A stretch of 64,000 nucleotides of DNA from Pseudevernia furfuracea (Eukaryota; Ascomycota; Lecanoromycetes; Lecanorales; Parmeliaceae): contig JAIUPT010000032.1 in NCBI GenBank assembly GCA_022315425.1, positions 980,501 to 1,044,500 on the forward strand, in the 5' to 3' direction. The notes under the pieces are model-generated. The model was not told the origin of the DNA. It searched no databases and saw only the letters and a list, made by a program, of their open reading frames with translations. The stretch's first letter is position 1, and the number at the start of each line of letters is the position of its first letter. The translations under genes and the position numbers were made by a program. Below, in pieces: positions 9,701 to 21,179 of the stretch.

Positions 9701-12681
9701 CTCCGACTTTTCCCTTGTTCTGCCTTCTAGAGTTACTTTACTAATTCCTCATTGATCGTTTAGGTGACGGAGACGTACGTATCGGCGACTTCGGTTTGGC
9801 AAGACCTGGTGACTATCGGACCTTTGTCAACAATCCTCGTACAGCAACGATGGAAATTTTTGGTAGCTTCACCAAAGACGTAGGAACCGCCTCCTATGTT
9901 GCGCCAGAAGTCCGATCTGCGGGGAATGGAAAATACAATGAGAAAGCAGATGTGAGTATTTTTCTTGATTCTCTGATTGGACAAAATTCGCTCGCCTGCC
10001 AAGATTTATCATGATTCGTACTTCAACTTGGGGAGACTGCCCTTTATTTTGCTTCCCAAAGACTAGTGGAGCCTTTGCAGAAACCCAGAAACTGAGGCTT
10101 TAATCCTACGGGCTGGTCGTCAAATCACAAGGAATTCCATGTGTCGACCCATTTCGAAGGTTAAAAGCCTGTCAGAAGTGGTTTTTTGACGCTCAAGCAA
10201 CCGAAAACGGCAAATTGGATGCTCGGGGTTTTTCGGGGGGCTTGCAGGAATACCGGCAACCGCCATACTACCCTATTCCACCATGGGCGGTAGCCAATGT
10301 TTGGAATATGGAGATTGTTTCACATCCGAGTCCTATCGCTCCTCGGAACATCCGCGGCATTAACGACGTCGAATCTTTGGGACGTAGCCCTTCTTATAGT
10401 CCATGCTAATGTCCTGATATAGATGTACTCCCTAGGCGTGATACTTCTCGAGATGAATGTTCCTTTCTCCACGGGTATGGAGCGGGCCGAGACTCTGGAA
10501 ATGTTGCAGAAAGAGGACCATGTGCTTCCCGCGGGTCTAGATAGTCCTGACAAAGCAACTCAGGCATTAATTTTTATGTCGTTGGTCCAACACAAACCTT
10601 CCCAAAGACCTGGTTCCGCGGAACTGCTCCACAGTGGTCAAATTCCAGTACAAGATGAAGATGAATCATTTCGCGTGGCACGCCGGCTTCTAGCCGATCG
10701 AACTTCACACTTTCGGTCACAGTTCATCGGCAGTCTGTTCAACGGGAAGCAAGCGACAGAAAACTCGTCGAGTAGAGCGGGAGCCGCAACTACGGATCCT
10801 ATGCGGGCAGTCACGTTGCTCGAGGATGTAAGGGCTATGTCACGGTCTTTGCCCGACGACCTGGATCTTCAAGCCATGGTTAGAGAAAAATTGACAGCAA
10901 TTTTTCGTCGTCATGGCGCCGTTGAAAGAACGGACAGCCCGGCTCTGTTCCCATATCACTCATACTCGTCAGCAGATGTCGTTCAGTTCCTTTCTCCGGC
11001 GGGTAAAGTCATGCAGTTACCGTATGACCTAATACTACCAAATGCAATGTTGTTAGCTCGACACTCTCGACCAGAACGGAAAACTTTCGTCTTCGATAAT
11101 GTGTATAGGGTCGATCACTTACGGGATCAGCCCAAAATATTTGGGGAAGCTAACTTCGATATTGTGTCAGAGAATAGCCTCAACCTTGCGCTTCGCGAGG
11201 CTGAAGTGCTCAAAGTCATTGACGAGATCCTTGACACGTTCCCGAGCCTGGCATCCGTGCAGATGTGCTATCATATCAATCATGTGCAACTACTAGATGC
11301 CATCCTGCGTTTCTGCGATGTCGAGGCTTCTAAATGTCCTGCTGTCAAAGAAACGGTCAGCAAGCTCCATACAGGAGAGTGGACGTTTGCAAAAGTAAGA
11401 CACGAACTGCGTGGACCTTCAATTGCTGTCGCCGCGACTTCACTGGATGAGCTTGAACGCTTTGATTTCCGAGATACACTAGAAAAGGCTATTACGAGGA
11501 TTCGGTCGATTATCAAAGATACTGCTGATCTTGAGTCGGCATTTGCTCACATGCAGCTCGTCATCACTTACCTCGTTCGTTTCAATGTGAAGCGAAAGGT
11601 TTACCTCAATCCATTAAGCAGCTACAATGAGAATTTCTACCGCGGGAATCTGCTATTTCAATGTCTCTACGACCAGAGGAAGAGATCAGTCTTTGCCGCT
11701 GGAGGCCGTTATGACCATCTTATCCGGGATCACCAGCTTATCACATCAAGGAAGAATCACGTCTATGCTGTAGGGTTTCAGCTAGCTTGGACTGGGCTTT
11801 GTGCTGATATGGTGAGCTACTTTAAGAGGGGAACGAAATCAAAGGCCAAGAAAAAGTCTCAGTCTCTGACCAGTCTGGCGTGGAGTAAAAGGCGATGCGA
11901 TGTTCTTATCGACAGTTTCGATCAAGTTCTCCTCGACTCGGTCGGTGTCGATGTACTGCACGAGCTTTGGTCGAATGGTATCAGCGCAGAGCTTGCAGAG
12001 GAAGACCACAGTACCAATGCTGAGAATAAATTTGCAAAGAGCAAAGATGGCAAGGAAGACCATAGCTGGGTTGTTTTGATCAAGTCAGAGGATTCATTGA
12101 AAGTCAAAACCACCCGCAGGAAGGATGAGATCGAGGTCCGACTATCGGATCTCACTGGACATCTTCGTGGCGAAATTCGTGAGCGAGACAGAACAGAAGG
12201 CCGGGCACCAAGGGCATCAGTACTACACCAAAGCAGCCAACAGGACGTGAACGGCCCTGAGACCGATCGTGAAGTAAATATCAAGGTTCTGACGTCGCAG
12301 AACAAGGGCAAGAAGGTTAATCGCAAGACTATCGTGGAAGAGGGTGAGTTTTCCGCAACCCTCTCCATTCTAAATGTACTAAATGTGTTAGCCCAACAAC
12401 ATAAGGCGGAATATCTTCAGAATCGTGCAAATAGCCCTATCGTAGCCATTGAAACTAAAGACGACATCTTCGAAGGAATAAGCGACACCCGCCTATCAGA
12501 TGCTGAGTCATGGAAGAAGTTCATTCAAAGCGCTGCTCCAAGCGAGCGCCAGTACCTCGGACAGCTGCAAAATCTACTCAAAATTATGGCGAAAGAGTCT
12601 GTACCTGGGAACACAACTGCGATTGTCTACAATTTCCGTACGAAAGCGTGCATCTCGTATGACCTGGGAAAGGCATCCTAA
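6731..12681 (+). CDS. GCN2: eIF2-alpha kinase GCN2 (CpcC)
   Basis: Sensor of uncharged tRNA that phosphorylates eIF2-alpha and triggers general amino-acid control. Exons 6731..8462, 8615..9126, 9308..9455, 9764..9951, 10423..12343 and 12392..12681 give 1596 aa, the family's usual size. Order: RWD domain (~10-130, Gcn1 binding), charged helix, pseudokinase (~230-530), kinase from GRGGFGEVFKA (~562) with YAIKKV lysine, an acidic Ser/Asp-rich insert typical of eIF2 kinases, HRDLKPEN (~784) and DFGLA (~806), then the histidyl-tRNA-synthetase-like region (~960-1400) and the ribosome-binding C-terminus. The four kinase-domain introns (152, 181, 308, 471 nt) are unusually long for this window, while the last is 48 nt, in frame and stop-free. 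The start is the first ATG; an upstream GTG at 6725 is not used. Confidence 0.95.
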
Positions 12682-12988
12682 CGATGGTATGGACAACTGG
12701 CGTGATACTTCAATCATGCAAGCATAGCGGTGTGTATACCCAGGGTATCCACCCGGCGTTGTCAACATCTAGTCTGCTCTTTGGGTTCAAAATAGTTCTT
12801 GAACCAGTGTCATTGTGCTGGCATAGTGATGCTTAGCCTGGCCGGCCTAACTGACCAAATGTCTCCGTCATGTTCCTTGACTCTGGGTTACAGTTACATT
12901 AAATTATCCCTTGCGGGAATAATTTTGTCCACTTCAGGCTTTTGACCACTATGATTGCATTCTTCTTGGGTATCATATAGTAAATATC

Positions 12989-14252
12989 TCAATCACTATC
13001 CTCGTCGCTACCATATCCCACCAAAGGACCTGCTGGTGCTGCAGCCGGAGCAGCTATCCGGACGTTCCCTCCATTGTTTGACGTATGCTTTTGTATAGCC
13101 GCCAACGTTGAATTTGAGAGAATTCCTTCCCTTCCTTCAGCCGCTGCTTGATCATCCTCAATGAGGTATCTCTCATCCTCTGCCGGTCCTCCACCACCTT
13201 CCAGCTCCCTACTCCTAGCATACCACACCTGATCTGGCGCCTCATAGCCCTCGAGCCCAAAGCCGCCTTCAATTCTCTTTCGCCGCTTGGCATCGGGATC
13301 CCTACCCTCAATTTCCCTTACGAATTCTTCTGGTAAAGCCCTTCTGACCGCCTCGGCAGCTTGCTCTTCGATCTTTCTCGCTTCCCTCTTTTGCGCCATG
13401 GGATTCGGATCCACAGTCGCCCATCGTACGTTCAGAATCTCGCTGTGATCTAGGCTTTGATGTGCCATAGCTTCCTTCGCGAATTGGCTATTTGCTTCAT
13501 TGGTGTAAGTGATGAAGGCAACACCTCGGGCAGTGAGACAACGTATGCGGTCAACTTGGCCCCATTCCGCGAAGTGACGAGCTGCTACCTCTTCGATGTC
13601 GTCCGTGACATGTATCCTGCCAACTAAAAGACTGATTAGTTCCGTTCGGGCTACTATACGTATAAAAGACAAGAGATCAATCAGGAAGATAACACATACC
13701 GTAGAGAGTCCTATTCTGCCGCATGAAGCTACCGACACCGCCCATGTCGTCCCTGTAGTCGCTATGCTTGTCCCTTCCGAAGCAATCCACATTCGGGTTG
13801 AAGGTATCGAACAGACCCGGTAAGCGGTGTAGGTACTCGCACTCTTGTCCTCGGGGGCATAGCCCCTTTGCAAAGAATAGGCAGAAATAGCTCCCAACTA
13901 CTTTGTCCCCTCTGGTATAGCCGGAGTCTTTAGCTATGTTGCAGCGACCAGGAGCTGCGGTCTTGGAGAGATATTTGTCTTCGCGGTCGCCACCTGACCA
14001 TTTATTAAACCAGATGTTGAATATTGTCCCTGTCTGAGGCGGAGGTTCATGTTTGAGGGATGAAGGATCAACTTGAGGTCGAGCTGGCCGCCTTTTCTTT
14101 CGAATTATCTTCTTCGTCTTTTTCTGTTCTGGGTCTGGGGTTTCCGTGGGTGGTGCTAGATCGGCGGTATTGTTCATTGTGGTGAGGTCGGTTGATGTGA
14201 GATCAAATGAAGGCACTGAGTCTGGATCCAGGGATTGAGAGGGTGATTCCAT
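12989..14252 (-). CDS. CWC2: Pre-mRNA splicing factor Cwc2 (RBM22-like)
   Basis: Component of the Prp19-associated NTC complex that contacts U6 snRNA at the spliceosome catalytic core. Exons 13700..14252 and 12989..13623 (76-nt intron) give 395 aa. Residues ~75-185 hold the Torus/CCCH zinc-finger module (CFFAKGLCPRG-like: here CLFFAKGLCPRGQECEYLHR) and the connector GRDKHSDYRDDMGGVGS; the RRM follows across the intron (TLYVGRIHV ... GVAFITY). The C-terminus is charged and ends GYGSDEDSD. It is divergent from the Cut12-like gene (250 bp between starts) and convergent with GCN2. Confidence 0.92.
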
Positions 14253-14502
14253 GGTGAGTGATGGCGGATTTTGGTCTCTACAGTCTACAAGTACAGAAGT
14301 GTGAAGCTTTTGATAAGTTCAAAGTCGCGCTAGGCGCTGATGATTCGGCCGCTAATTTATCCCTGACGCCCATCACCCGCATGTAAACAATGTGATTTGA
14401 ACACAATGTTGGATTACTGACACCTCCGCACTCCATCTGTATATCGCATATCCCTACTATGAAATAAGGTCATTCAAGGAGCTGAAGAGCGACGCCGGAA
14501 GT

Positions 14503-16715
14503 ATGTTGGAATGGCTTACAGGTTCCGCGCGACCAGCAGACGCACAATGCGCTCGAGCAGGTATATATTCCGAATTTGTAGGAATTGGTATTGAGCTTAC
14601 GAGAAGACAGTCAATGGCGCATCATACATCGAAGAACCACCTGAAACCCCTGCGCCATTGTTTGCCGTCCGCGCCTTTAAGACCGCGATCTTTGGGACGC
14701 CTCACCCCGATCAAAGTGACATTAGACGTCCTACGCGGCCACTGGAGCCAAAAACAAAAATTGCAAGGACACAGCCCGCAGAAAATATGGAAGGGAGCCA
14801 AGCTCATGGTGCGGTAAATGGCTATTTTAGTGAGCCCATTGCGGCCCTCAAAGTTGATCCACTATTGTCTCCAACCAAAGGCATCCTCCTAACTCCCGGT
14901 ACCGGGGCCACTCGGCGTAAGACTGTGTCTTTCGGGACCTTGATAGCCGACGCTCAGAAAGAAGATGAACAATCACCATCAACTGGGGTAAATCATAATT
15001 CCGCGCTGAAAAGCAGGAGGAATCCAGAAGTGCCAGAAGCAAGCTCTAGAATCCAACCTCGCCATTCAAGTCTTACACAAACCCTCATAGAACTATCCAA
15101 GCAGAAACCCAGCAACCAGGCTGGTTCGATTACGTCCAGTGAGAAGGAACATACGAGGGAATTCGCGTCAAGTATTGGCGCCCAGACGGAAAATACGGAT
15201 CAAGTCGCTGATAATACTGTGGATCTGAGTCAACCATGCTCAAGATCAGGGCAGCATTGGAAGACTGAGTACGAGCAATATCACAAGAGGTCGAATCGCG
15301 AAATGAAAAAGATCATCATGTATGGCCAGAACGTGAAGTCATATGCCGTTAAAAAGGACTCTGAAGCCACTGGCCTTCGCGAGAAGCTGAAGAAGGAGCT
15401 GACCAAGGTTGCTGCAATGGAGAAGAAAGTATCAAAGCTAGCGGCGCAGCTAAGTAACGCTCACGCGCAAGGTCCAGCAGGGGAGAGCGAGCAGACAAGG
15501 CTTGTCAGCGAGCTGGCACAACAGACAGCCTTGGCTATACGATACAAGGAAAAAGCCGACCATTACAGGAAAGCGGTGCAGAAGGAGAATCGTGCTGATG
15601 GCTCAGATGGCGAACGAGATGACATTCAGGTAACGGAAGAGGGCGATGAATGGTCACCCAGGGAGGAAAATTCGCCAGAGGTTGTTGTTCGGTCCGCAGG
15701 AAAAGACATGTTACACGCCCAACTGGAGAGCTTGCGTACGAGTGCAAAGAATGCAGAAGACCAAGCCGCGAAGCTCGAAGCTGAGAATGGTGCACTCAAG
15801 CGAAGCCTAGCCAGAGTCAAAGGAGAGATGATGAGCTATGAATCAAGGCGGCAAGCACGAGAAGAGAGATTGAAGAAAAGGGAAGCAAAATGCAAGGCTG
15901 ATCAGAAGGCATGCGAAGCTCAACTTGCGAAGCTTACCGTCGAGCATCGGAATCTCCTGCTCTCCTCTGCTCAGCCATCAAAAGCAGAAACTTTAGCTCA
16001 TCCACAGCCAATTGCATGCTACGACGATTTTAGAGGACTTGATGGGAACCCAAAGTCTTCCGAAGGGGCTTTCTCAAACGGTAACGAAACGAATTATGAG
16101 CCTCTTGGGCAGAATCGCGTCTCTAGACCATGCAGTTCGCCTCGCAAAAGCAGGTTGCAAAGGTCCGTGGTTGATATATGGACATTGAGCAGCCCCAGAG
16201 AAGCCGTTGACAGCGTATCACCCTCGAAGGACCCCACGGAACTTCCTCCTTCCAGTGTGAAACAGGACATAAAACGGACGCTGAAAGAGATCGATCAGAA
16301 CCTCATCCCGGAACAGCATCCGGGAACCAAGTCAAATCCTGAACGCCATCTCTCGCAGGCAAACAATAGCCACAAGTCACCTACACAAACCATTCCGCAG
16401 CCTCAATCAGGCCTGTCATCACCAGTCCACCGCACACTCAATCGGAGTCCTACCATCAGCTCGCCACGACCTGCCATGGTTGATCTCACCTCAAGTCCAG
16501 CTAAAATCGAGCCTCCAGAGGCGATTGTTAAGCCTCCTGTCAAAAATTCTATAGCTAACCTTGGTCGATCATCGAGCCTTGTGTCGAGGGTCGGCAGTAG
16601 GACCAGCACCATGACCTCCGCCAGAGGTTCGGCGTTGTCGGCTGAAAGGGCAGCCGCTGCAAAGGCAAGGTTGGCGGCCAGGAGTGCCGAGAAGAGAAAG
16701 GGGCAGGAGAAGTAG
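14503..16715 (+). CDS. Spindle pole body protein, Cut12 family
   Basis: Cut12-domain protein, expected at the spindle pole body where fission-yeast Cut12 links Polo kinase and PP1 to mitotic entry. Exons 14503..14560 and 14611..16715 (50-nt intron) give 720 aa. The N-terminus MLEWLTG and the exon-2 start (PPETPAP ... AVRAFKTAIFGTP) match the family; the conserved core at ~125-160 includes KGILLTPGTGATRRKTVSFG. KTVSF fits the PP1 docking consensus. A coiled coil spans roughly residues 245-430 (REMKKII... to ...KRSLARVKGEMM). The C-terminal third is Ser/Pro/Lys-rich and disordered, ending in an Ala/Arg-rich helix. The domain call is good; functional equivalence to Cut12 is inferred. Confidence 0.85.
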
Positions 16716-17221
16716 AGGGTGTCTTGCCTCGTTTGGACATTGTGCACAAAAAAACGCGAAGAGTGCCTATCAAAGTCTGGATATCTGGGGCAGCATTCTT
16801 TGTAGCAGCAATTTAAATGTATTCTATTCATTGGGAAAAGACCACAGATTCAGGCCCTTGGTCTGAAGAGAGAAGAAATTAGCAAGTAAAGATGATGTTG
16901 ATCGGATGACAGCACTATTGGATGTCTGAGTTTGTGAAAATCTATGCTATCAGATGTGATCATTCTGGGTGATGGCAGATGATCCAAGCCCTCACTAACC
17001 CCTTGTTATGCCTCCATTTAGCACCAACTTCAGCGCTATGTATGTTAACCCTGTCCGTCATAATAACCCATCGCTAAATGCAGGGACGAGGACTACTAAA
17101 CACCTTGCAAACACCATTCGCTATGCCACAATGAAAGACTATGCCAAGAGGATAAGGGTATGTAAAGAGGGGCGACGTTTGCAGATTGGCGGGTTGTAGC
17201 TCCAGCTGAGCTGCTCACTCG
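16716..17221. other. Convergent 3' flanks of CUT12-like and CDC34
   Basis: 506 bp between two stop codons. I see no gene, repeat or RNA; the short open frames here have no coding character. Confidence 0.5.
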
Positions 17222-17993
17222 CTATAGGATTTCATCATCCTCGGTCTCCTCTTGATCTTCGTCATCGCCCTCCTCTTGATCCTCGTCGTCCGGAAGACCA
17301 TCATCCCCATCCTCCGTCATCTCAGCATCGGTGTCACTACCCCCAAAATCATCCTCTTCATCGCTGTCGACCCAGAATTCTCGATCATCGACAGGCTTCT
17401 CCGGTATCTTTGCCGTAGATTCGTGCGTCGGCATGACGAAACCTGCTGGAATATCCTCCCTACTCTTCTCCACATCTGCCTTGACCCTTTTCTTGAAACT
17501 TCCTGGCTCCTTCCGCAGCATCACGCCAGCATCGACATTGGCTGGAGAGGAGCACTCAGCGTCATCGAGGAGCGAGATGATGGAGAGGAGAATGGATTCC
17601 ACCCGTTGAGCAGGTGACCAGCGTTCCCCAGCACTTTCGCCGGACATCTCGTCGTCGCCTGGGGCATGTAGAATGGAGATGCAGAGTTTGCCATCCGCGT
17701 AAATATTCGGGTGGAAAAGGGCTCGGCTGAATTGGAAAGAGGGGGGGGTGTAAGGGTAATTGTGGGGGAAATTCATCTTGGCTTTGAAGTAGCCGCCGTA
17801 ATACAGGGAATCGGGGTTGATGACGATGAGAGCGACGTTCCAGTTGAAGATGTCATCATTGTTGAGCTGCAAAGAGGTTATTGAGGGTTCATTGTGATTT
17901 GAAATGAAGGGGGCAAGGGCTGACCTCAACGTTGACCCATTTTTCCTGGGAAAGAGCCTTGTACTCGTTCTGGAGGATCTTGCTCGCTGCCAT
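17222..17993 (-). CDS. CDC34: Ubiquitin-conjugating enzyme E2, Cdc34/Ubc3 type
   Basis: E2 that works with SCF E3 ligases to build K48 chains on cell-cycle substrates. Exons 17925..17993 and 17222..17866 (58-nt intron) give 237 aa. The UBC fold runs ~5-175 with catalytic Cys85 in HPNIYADGKLCIS and the Cdc34/Ubc7-specific acidic loop just after (HAPGDDEMSGES). The C-terminal tail is very acidic, with Asp/Glu-rich repeats (DDEDQEEGDDEDQEETEDDE), the feature that binds the basic canyon of Rbx1/Cul1 in yeast. Start chosen at MAASKILQNEYKAL, the standard N-terminus. Confidence 0.93.
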
Positions 17994-18613
17994 ATTGGTT
18001 CAGTGGATGGAGTTAAGCTGAGTGGTGAAGGGAGAAAGAGTGGGTAGATGCAGTTGGCAGCTCGGATGGTGAAAGATGACTAGTCGGCTTTGATGTATGA
18101 GTTGCGGTGATGCTGAAGAGGTAGAGGAAGTGGAAGGGGAAGGGGAAAAGAAGAATAAATATCATATGCAGTGTTCCTTGGAGGGTGGGTAAGTGTTATG
18201 GATTCATTGTGTCAATATATTCTGCGTGAAGAATGAGGAATCTTCGTTCCGGTCAGCCTGGATGATGCTGTTGCTGGGAATAGTGTTAAGAGGGCGGCCA
18301 GTCGGAATGACGGAATGATCATAGTCACTTGGCCACAGTATTATGTAACACACGCTAATTTGGAAAATACAGTAATGTATAACAGTATGAGTAAGCATTA
18401 TACTACCATGGGACTTTTGTGAACGACCGCTCACGGCTCACGACAAAGAGTGTTACTGTATCTTATGACGGAGGAGCGGTATTCAGCTCCTTATTTATGT
18501 GCATACATTACGGTAGATCATCGATAATGCTACCTATTGAAGACCATGTCTTCATTTCATATATGCTAGGTACTTTCCTTCTGGCTTTTGTGCCCTAAAT
18601 TTATTTTACTATC
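17994..18613. other. CDC34 promoter and flank of GTPase pseudogene
   Basis: 620 bp, AT-rich from ~18200. A GA-rich stretch lies at ~18115-18160 near CDC34. No gene is supported. Confidence 0.45.
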
Positions 18614-19763
18614 ATGGCCGATTTTGGTTTCGTGAAATACTTTGGCAACAGCAGGTCAGACCTACAAAGGCTGCTCCTAGAACACGTCCTTCCATACATG
18701 ATGCATACACAGCCCATGGACCTCCTTCCCAGTACGCTGAGCACGCAGAAAAGTGGTCGACCTCGGAGGAAGATCTTCCTAAAAGAGCCCCAGAGCTCCT
18801 GGACAACGCTGTCATGGGACCCACAGGGAACGGGAAGTCTACATTGATCAGCAAGCTTGCTGCTCGAACGGTGAAAGTAGGACACAATTTGAGTTCATGT
18901 GAGTGCTCTCAGCAATTTCGAATCCTGGTCTAGATCTCAGCTCTCTTTCCCTAGGCACAAAGGACGTCGAGGAGGTTCCCTGTAAAATCGGTGATAAATT
19001 CGTGATACTAGTCGACACGCCTGACACCAACCGGACCGACACCGAGGTCCTTACGTTACTTTTCGATTGGATGAAAGACTCCTATAAAGAAAGGCAGCTC
19101 TCAGGCATCATATACATATCTTCACTCCATCAACGAAGCCCGAATGACAGGTTCCAGCCTAAAAAATCTCCGCATGTTCAGAAAACTATGCGGCGATGAC
19201 AATCTCAAGAATGTCATTCTGGTCACCACGAAATGGGGCATCACGCCCGAGAGCGACGCGCTCTCTCGAGAACGAGATCTTTGCTCCAATGATGACTTCT
19301 GGGGCCTCATGATGACAGATGGTTCGTTGGTCCGATGGCTCGACATACGAAGGCAAGCGCGCGGTACCTAGTCGAAGAAATACTTCATACGGGGAAAGAA
19401 CGCTTTACTCTGAAAATCCAACGTGAGGTCGTCGAGCTGGGCAAGAAGCTCTCGAATACCGCCGCTGGGGCTTACGTCGACGAGGCTCTAATCGAGCAGG
19501 CCAAGGAGCATCAGGAAGAGATGAAAGTCTTAATGGAGGAGCAGGACCGTGCCCGAAAAAAGCGTAAGTAGACCGACTCTTCTGTTCAATTCTCTCGCCT
19601 TGCTGATGCCCATTCCAGAAGACCGAATAATGCAAAAAGCGCTTGAGATGGAACACCAGCGTCTTGAGTGAAGATTGCAAGGAAAGAGGAGGAACAACGC
19701 ATCCTACATCTCGATGAGATGGGAGCCCTGAGGAAGAAAATCGAAATCTGGAACAATCTGTAA
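18614..19763 (+). pseudogene. Broken P-loop GTPase (AIG1/G-domain type, fungal family)
   Basis: Remnant of a fungal G-domain protein. The Walker A motif GPTGNGKS is at 18817-18840, then SCTKDVEEVPC and VDTPDTN (G3-like), KNLRMFRKLCGDDNL and ILVTTKWG (G4-like), and a coiled-coil tail. Introns 18899..18954 and 19564..19618 look normal, but the reading frame breaks at least four times. The ATG frame fails to meet the P-loop frame near 18655; a 4-nt insertion (ATAT) interrupts IIY before INEARM near 19115; one base is missing near 19344; and another shift near 19667 is followed by a frame ending at TAA 19761-19763. G3 reads DTPD instead of the usual DTPG. The intermediate frames stop early, so no full protein is possible without frameshifting. 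Confidence 0.8.
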
Positions 19764-20125
19764 AGGAAAAGAATGATGGATATATCAATATGCAGAAGTT
19801 CTAGCACCTTAGCTGGAAGTGTTTAATATGCAGGACCAAGACCGAGCAGGATGGCCAATGGACCTGCTCTAATTGCCGTCTGCCACAACGAAACATGAAA
19901 TATTGAAGTAGATGGGAAATAAAATGAGTACATGCGTGTATCATGTTAGGGTTCAGGCCTTCAAACTAGAGATCTCCGGTCTGGAAGTGGAAGATTTCGA
20001 GGTAGGAAATTAATGAGAACTCGCATATAGTATCGAATCTTCTGAATCATAAAAGCCTTCAGGTAGATGTATGCGTAGTAGAAAAAGCTTGCTAGGCATT
20101 GAACAAGCCGATTAAGCTGTGAACA
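19764..20125. other. Gene-free flank
   Basis: 362 bp of AT-rich DNA between the GTPase pseudogene and a doubtful small ORF. Nothing recognised. Confidence 0.4.
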
Positions 20126-20513
20126 TCATTCATGATCCAATCTCATCTGTTTTCGCTCCAATTCTCGATCTTTACCCTCCTGACCCAAATCCTCTACCCC
20201 TGCCACAAGGGCAACTCCCACTGGTAGCATCACACCATGAGTCAATACACTCATTGCTATTGCCCTTTTCTTGTCCCTAATCTTGGTGTGCGAGACCATC
20301 CAATCCAATCCATCCGCTCGGTTCAGCGCCTCATCCCTCGTCGTGCGTAGCTGGTTCATCTCGTCATCAATAAACTTCAGCCCGTCTAGCATAGATGACA
20401 TATTCCCACGTCAGCTGAGGCACACACATGCCCCATCTTGTGACCAGATCGATAATGTCGAGGGCTTGTGCAGCCGGAATGACTAGGTACTGTAGGTTGA
20501 ATTGATACTCCAT
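20126..20513 (-). CDS. Small hypothetical protein with one hydrophobic segment, possibly split
   Basis: The minus strand has a 91-aa ORF (20126..20401) beginning MSSMLDGLKFIDDEMNQL. It has a charged helical half, one hydrophobic segment (VLTHGVMLPVGVALVAGV) and a charged tail. Immediately upstream, in another frame, an ATG at 20513 opens MEYQFNLQYLVIPAAQALDI and reads to within the first ORF. The two may be exons of one gene or a frameshifted gene; no intron of normal size joins them well (the best GT..AG option is only 40 nt). I recognise no family. It sits inside a repeat-bearing, accessory-looking stretch. Confidence 0.35.
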
Positions 20514-20539
20514 GTATTGGATCTACTGTACAATGTGAA

Positions 20540-20820
20540 TGTACCTACCTTACATGTACTCGTTCCAAATGACTAGCATTTGATAGATCAAGGACACTAA
20601 TTGACATTTATAGAGTAATGTAGGAATGTGGATGGTTTGATTAGTGTCCTCCCTTTACCAAGTGCTTGTACTTTAGAGTAATGTACCTTACATGTACCTT
20701 ATGTAATGATCGTAATCTGATCTCGATGAATCGCCGACACTCGAGACTCCTCACACATGATTTTTGACAACAATTATGATCGACTTATTATGATCGACTT
20801 ATTATGATCGACTTATTATT
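20540..20820. repeat. Patch of short direct and inverted repeats
   Basis: It contains an 11-bp perfect inverted repeat (AGGACACTAAT at 20591-20601 and its complement at 20640-20650), two copies of TAGAGTAATGTA (~20611 and ~20674), two copies of TACCTTACATGTAC (~20545 and ~20685), and a perfect tandem array of three 14-bp units TTATGATCGACTTA at 20774-20815. It could be a decayed miniature element, but no flanking target duplication was identified. Confidence 0.6.
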
Positions 20821-21179
20821 ATTACTCTACTCATACTACTACTCTATGACAAGACGCCTCCTGGAAGCGCCAAACCCTCTGCACTGGTGGCACCGCTGCT
20901 TCCAATAATGTGTGTCTTGATTGACTTCCAAAATCTTCCGACGACGCAATGATGATGCAAGGAAGGAAAGTACGGCTCCAGAGCCAGCCAAGCATGATAA
21001 ATTCATTATTAATTTTTTTTGTTGTTAATAATGGCTACGAGTATCCTGTCTGCTACTCTATCTCCTCTCGCTTTCTGCTTCGACATTGATTCCTTCAGAC
21101 TCTTTGCTTTATTGCTTCTCCTAGCAAGCACCGCTTCCATCAGCATACTCCATACTGAATACTGCATCAATTCGGTAAC
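20821..21179. other. Upstream region of the royal-jelly family gene
   Basis: 359 bp with an AT-rich stretch at ~20995-21030 and a pyrimidine-rich run at ~21040-21125 just before the ATG, as is common in fungal promoters. No gene. Confidence 0.4.

Noticed and set aside
11839..12368. Overlapping minus-strand ORFs within GCN2
   Set aside because: They are antisense shadows of a strongly conserved HisRS-like coding region.
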